A stretch of 64,000 bases of DNA, taken from Zantedeschia hybrid cultivar. Lineage: Eukaryota; Streptophyta; Magnoliopsida; Alismatales; Araceae. The translations under genes were made by a program, and so were the position numbers. The stretch lies in assembly GCA_030544215.1 (NCBI GenBank), contig JARZZO010000003.1, positions 19,787,879 through 19,851,878 of the forward strand, given 5' to 3'. This document shows positions 58,891-64,000 of this stretch, piece by piece; position 1 is the first letter of the stretch; each line of letters opens with the position of its first letter. The notes under the pieces are model-generated. The model was not told where the DNA came from. It did not search any database and saw only the letters and a list, made by a program, of their open reading frames with translations.

Positions 58891-61800
58891 TCTTCTGGAG
58901 CCAATGAAATTGTTGGGTCAGTCCCATGTTGGGTCAGGGTCAAAGGAGGAGTACCACAAGGCAGAGGCGGTCTTGGAGATCAAGGACCTGGTGGACTGGC
59001 ACCTAGGACCCTGATAATACATATTCATAGTCTATTTGTTGGTTGATGCACTCAGACTATATATTAGCATTCTATTTCAAGCCAGATAGCAGATACCGAA
59101 CTACAGAGATGATGGAAAGCTGACACAGTAAGTACATCATGAAACCATCGGAAGAGATCAACTGCATCACCCAGCAACCTTGAGAATAAGGCTTGGAGGT
59201 CATTCATGCGAAGAGAGATTGTGCAGTAAAGTATGCTGTGATTCAATTGGAGCTTCAATAAGTAGCATCATCAATCCATTTGATGAGATAATCATTGTGC
59301 AGCATTTGGTGGGGAATCTTGTCTCCACAATAAAACCTAAGGTACCGGGTGTCCTCTACAGCTGATTCTTATGTGTCGATGAGGAGTCCCAATTTTTATT
59401 TTTCTTGTGTGTTATGGTTGGTGTTTTCTTGGTCAAAATGATGTTTACTATGTGTAGAGATTAGAATCGAGGCTAGTGGTATGATTATATCGTTTTCTTC
59501 TGATTCGTCTGTTCAGTGTTTACAAAGCAATATTTGGATGATTACTGTGTTCTCTTAAACTTCAGTTGACATGTTACAACTATTTCTATTAGGGGCTATG
59601 GCAGGGATAATGAAAACTTCTACATTGGCATTAGGACAATAACCTGAATTTTTTTTTTTATCAACAGACAATAATATGATTTGTACGTGTACAAGATGGT
59701 TCCCAATAAACGTGAGAATAGGAATTCTGCCCAATAGGGGTAACCTTCTCAAACTCATGATGAATCATAAATCAAAATCGTGCTAATTAATTCCTTGAAG
59801 TGTGGATCCATCTGAGATTGGATGAAGGTCAACAACTCACTCGGTAGGAGGAAGTAACTGTCCTAAAGGAGTAGAGTAGAAAGACGAAAAGATCATCAAT
59901 CTTGAGATATTTTATCTATTCATGAAATTCTGAATCGCTCTAATTGACATAAGATGTGTTGAATTAGAAGAACAATGTCAAGATAAAAAGAAAGCATTGC
60001 ACCCAGACAATCTTAACAAAAAGAGTAGAATCACTAAATCAACTGGCTGACCAAGGTATTTGAAAATTTTGCTTGAACAAAGTGGTAAGTCCAACTTATG
60101 AAGCAACCAATAAATTTAGAGCTACCATAGCATTAGTAGCAACTACGGGAGGAAAAAGTTTGAAATAGATAACCACAAACTGTAAGATGTGGAGTACGAG
60201 CTTTGAATTTTTGGGAATAGTCTTGAGTAAGAGGTCTTACCACACACAAAAGTTGAGAATATGAACATGAACTGAAATAGAAAGAGTTGAAATGTCTAAA
60301 AGATAGAAATGATTAGATACAGAGCTTGCCATAGATGCAAAGGTGACTAATCTTAGTGTAGTGGAAGAAAAGCTGATAAAATGCACAAAGATAAAGAAGT
60401 AGACCACTCTAATGTGATCAATATGTTAGAAACCCTTTGGTATATGGTATGCACCCAATGAACAACAAAACACTTTGGTATCCATAAATGAGATGTCAAA
60501 TGAGAAATGGTCAGCAGAAACACATTTAGAATATTAAAGAATGACTAAATTGACACCACGTTAACCTTCTTCTCCACCCATTAATCTTCAAGAAAATAGT
60601 TAGTAGCCATGAAATTGGTCAAGTAAAAGCCAAGTTAAAAGACGATGGCATGCAACACTAAGCTTTTGAAATTCCAATAGTTTGAGCCATGGTGGCAAAA
60701 CCAAAAACTAGTGTGCTGCCACAATTGAAGAACCAAAAGTGTGTAAATGGCCATAATGGGGGTGCTAAATGGGGTGACCGATGAGGACTCCAAATGTGAT
60801 GGTGTTGCAAGATAATACAATGTTGAAAAGGATGGCAACTGAAAATTAAATGACAAAGGGAGGAGTTTCAAATGCAACAAAGGGAAGGACATCAAATAAA
60901 GGAAACATGACATTGGGGAGAAACCTGGCGCTTGTTACGAGAAGAGAACACCCACAATAATGAAAGAAAGAAGCAAAGGCAGTTCAAAGTAACAAAAAAT
61001 AAGGGAGTATTGTAAAGGAACTCAATGTTTATGCAACATTTGTAAAGAAACTTGATGTCTATGCTAGAATCAATGGCTCTCATACTATATTAAGAGACAC
61101 AGTAGAGCAAATACTAAAAGCATCTTTACTGAACACTAAGTTAATAGCCTTATGTATGTACAAACATGATGATTACCAATGTAGGTAAAAATAGGACTTC
61201 TTTCTCGTACTAAGAAGAGGGCACATGCTATTCTAAGGCAACATTTGTATACACTATGGGCTTCCCTTAGCGAGGGGGTGCATGTCACATTAGTACAGGG
61301 GTTAGAGGGGTCTCCTATAGTCCTCATTCCCCATGTGCCATCCGTGCTGGGTGGCTCCAGAGAGAGGGACAATTGATTCCTTTCCCTATTTTATCCTCCC
61401 TATCTAATCAAAGATCGGAAAGTATGGACATCAGTCTTGGATAACCCTCAAGTTTGGAAAATTTATTTTTCAACAAAGAATCTTAGTCATTTGATCTTGA
61501 AGCTCGGACAACTGACAATGGCTTATCCGACCACACTCATGGTGAGAGATCAAGAACCAGCCATTCCCTTTCTTCCAAGCCCAGCCACGTTTGTGACACC
61601 TAGGGATGGGGGATTAGTGGGGCTTAACTCCAACCCTACATTGAGGTGGTTTGAAATTCTTAGCTACTGTACCAAACTGAGTGGAGAGACTTTCTTAATA
61701 TCTTAATTTATAAGGACTCTCCTAATATTGAAAGGAAGCGTGGATAGTAAATGTGAGAGTGACACTAGTCCATTTCCAAAAGTTTGGCTCCTTGGAGAAT

Positions 61801-62279
61801 CATAAATGTTGATGTGACCATTTTTAATTCATGTGTGCTTCTTATTTTTCTAGCTTTTTCTAAAATCAAAGACTTTGAAATTTAGGCCTAAAATATAAAC
61901 AAACATAACCGAAGTTCACAACTAGTGTCTATAATCTTAAGCTGAGTAGGACTTTAGTAATCCTAATATGAGGAGCAAGATCTTATGTATATGTACTATA
62001 TATATGTTCCCTCTCAGACAAATTCAAGGGATTTCTTTCTACCCTTCTTTTATCAGGTCATATATTTCTATTTGATCTAATTCAATATTTGAATTGGAAA
62101 GATCTCCTTGTTTCATTTCCCCATGCTCTCTAGAATCTTCAAATCTTACCTCATGATTACATATGTAAAGGAAACCCTAGTCTAAAACATGTAGATATCC
62201 TAATTTCCTTGCATTACCCTTTGATAATGTTAGACATATGTTCTACATGTTAAAGTGGCACTGTGTGGCATCCTCCTTC
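58891..62279. other. 3' flank of the chaperonin gene and intergenic DNA
   Basis: A possible poly(A) signal AATAAA lies at 59329-59334. The minus strand has similar short segments at 59640-59730 and 61140-61200 (GGAACCATCTTGTAC-like and GTAATCATCATGTTTGTAC-like), perhaps two ends of an old element, not resolved. No gene recognised. Confidence 0.4.
59329..59334 (+). terminator. Possible polyadenylation signal of the chaperonin gene
   Basis: AATAAA about 440 bp after the stop codon. Plant signals are loose, so the true site may be nearer. Confidence 0.3.
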
Positions 62280-63630
62280 TAGGAATGTCCTCTCAAATCA
62301 AATCGCTGTGATGTGAGAAAATATACAAGACAAGAATGTCAAATCATCCACAAATCTAAAAGCATAACCATACCAAATCTATTGACAAACCACAATTAAT
62401 TTACATCCTTACAACTGTACAACTCTAGCTTAAAAGTTACATAACATATTGAGATTAACGAGAACTAAACATACTTTCTGCACAATAGAAAATTATATAA
62501 AAGCTCTCGAGTCTATTACTACCCTTCACTAGAGTCTCCTAAAAAGTTAATATTAGGTGTGTGAGTTCTAAAAGTCAGCAGGCATCCAAACCAATAATAT
62601 GCCTACCATATAATGAATTGACAAAATTTCATGATAATTCTAACTAAACAATTTTCCTTTAAGTTCTATACATATTATATAAGTTAAGGAAAGATATTTA
62701 TAAGCAAAGTAAACACATTTTCAAATCATAATTATGATGGATTATCAAATAATTCGAACTTATCAAAAACTTGCACTTGAGTAAGCAAAATATATTCATA
62801 AGGTTCCAACAAATTAGATCATATAGGGCAGATCATATTTACATGTACTTATGTAGATTCCTATATTTAGGATAGCTACAATTTGTAGGATAAACTATTT
62901 CATAGACAGATTTTTATTTTATACTTCGCACATGTATCCAAACCACAACATAAGAAGCAATACATAAACTTTGGCACCTAGACGATAAGTGCTTTGGTCT
63001 TGATACAACCGCCTGAGATCGGAGATCTTTACCCTATTGTTCACCAAACTGAAGTTCAGTTTTATGATTTTTTACATCTATTGCCCTTGGACATCATATG
63101 ACTACCCGCATTGGATATTCACTGTGGAGTCGTCCGTAAATCTCCTTAAGAAGGCATTGTCCATGCACATTTATGTAGTTTAAAGTTCAAAATAGATAGA
63201 TAATTATCAAATTTTCAGATTAAACAAAAGGCTGTACATAGTTCAAAACAAATTCTTATAAATAGATTTTTGTTTGAATAATTTAGAATTGATAAATAGA
63301 TAATTACCAGCAAATCAAATCTTAAATAAAATCTTAAGCATGATTAGTTTAGTGCTAAATCTAACTAAAACACTTTTTAAACATTAAAATAAAGTTAAAA
63401 CTATATAAATAATAAATAACATGAGATCGGTTTATCATACACTTGCCTTTATATGAAGAATCCTATTAAACTCTATGAATTTCTGATTTTTCTAGAATTA
63501 TTTCAGCACCACATACTCTTCTTCTTCTTCTTCTTCTATTTCTCTTAGAATGAGCTATTTGCTCATCTAAACCCAATTTAAACCCAAATATAGAACTATC
63601 TAGGCCGTTTCCACCTCCTCAAACCACGTA
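62280..63630. mobile_element. Diverged fragment of the 3.6 kb LTR family
   Basis: Shares with 22599-26191, in the same order, CATGTA(T/C)CCAAA, a GCAAATGATG/GACGATAAGTG-like block, TTGCCCTTGG and TCTCCTTAAGA.GGCA.TGTC. Heavily mutated and without clear ends. A CTT microsatellite stands near 63520-63537. Confidence 0.45.
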
Positions 63631-63689
63631 CCACCAGTCTAAGTGTTCCCCCCATGTGTTGTTAATGCAGTGGCAGTCATATATCAATT

Positions 63690-64000
63690 AATTGACCTGA
63701 CCATCAATTAACTGAATTGATTATTTGATAACTTAACTTCAACAATATGACTATGATTTTAACTAATCGATTAGTTGATAACTTAATTTCAACTATGTGA
63801 CTTCGATTAATTGATAACTTAACTTCAGCTATGTCACTTCCATGAATTGAATCAGTTAATTAATAACTTAACTTCAGCTATATGACTTCAATTGATCGAT
63901 TATTTGATAACTTTGACTCTATGACTTTGATTAATTGATAACTTCACTTTAACTATGTGACTTTACCTAACTGAATTGATTAATTGTTTTTTATATCAAC
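63690..64000. repeat. AT-rich degenerate tandem repeat, running off the window
   Basis: The unit TTGATAACTTAACTTCAACT then ATGTGACTTC(C/G)ATTAA recurs six or seven times with period about 45-60 bp, separated by TGAATTGATTA-like spacers. The right end is beyond the window. Confidence 0.75.

Noticed and set aside
59640..61215. Possible LTR pair from similar segments at 59640-59730 and 61140-61215
   Set aside because: The likeness covers less than 90 bp with many mismatches. No TG...CA ends, primer-binding site or target duplication was found.
1..64000. CRISPR arrays, tRNA or rRNA genes, bacterial-type operons
   Set aside because: None seen. All direct repeats found are LTRs, tandem arrays or MITE words, and the gene structures are eukaryotic.

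Overview
The window is nuclear DNA of a flowering plant. Two interrupted genes for plastid proteins have GT-AG introns and N-terminal plastid-targeting sequences, and the rest is largely layered transposable elements of plant type (a chromovirus, solo LTRs, a TRIM, a LINE remnant, hAT-like MITEs). Codon use in the two genes is not strongly GC-biased. I cannot place the species more closely than angiosperm.

Left part (1-10300): the minus strand carries the 5' half of a chloroplast delta-aminolevulinic acid dehydratase gene (HEMB/ALAD, tetrapyrrole synthesis). Six coding exons lie between 9997 and 5778. The exons for the catalytic C-terminal half were not found in the window. The last donor site opens onto at least 5.7 kb that includes a worn 3.5 kb LTR retrotransposon (988-4508), so the remainder should lie left of position 1 unless the gene is broken.

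Middle (10300-28870): about 18 kb of AT-rich intergenic DNA made largely of old mobile elements. It holds a hAT-like MITE, two related solo LTRs of about 1.6 kb, a 3.6 kb solo LTR inside one unit of a tandem duplication whose other unit preserves the empty site, and an older copy of that LTR family that is itself interrupted. A short GC-rich stretch with coding-like codon use (27500-28370) is unidentified.

Right part (28877-58890): a plus-strand gene for a plastid chaperonin-60 beta subunit, best matched to the specialised beta-4 type because of its long Pro/Ser/basic C-terminal tail. Fourteen coding exons join in frame to about 623 residues. Intron 4 holds a 9.3 kb chromovirus in antisense orientation with nearly identical 1819-bp LTRs and a perfect AATAC target duplication. 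Its gag-pol frame has three stop codons. Intron 10 (9 kb) is a nest: a LINE remnant split by a hAT-like element (with a 152-bp tandem array) and by a 3.3 kb solo LTR, followed by a TRIM that was itself hit by a hAT MITE. All splice sites of the gene remain canonical.

The end of the window (58891-64000) holds the 3' flank, a diverged fragment of the 3.6 kb LTR family and an AT-rich tandem repeat. I found no RNA genes, no CRISPR and no clear new molecular system. The most informative material is the dated, nested insertion history inside a working plastid chaperonin gene.
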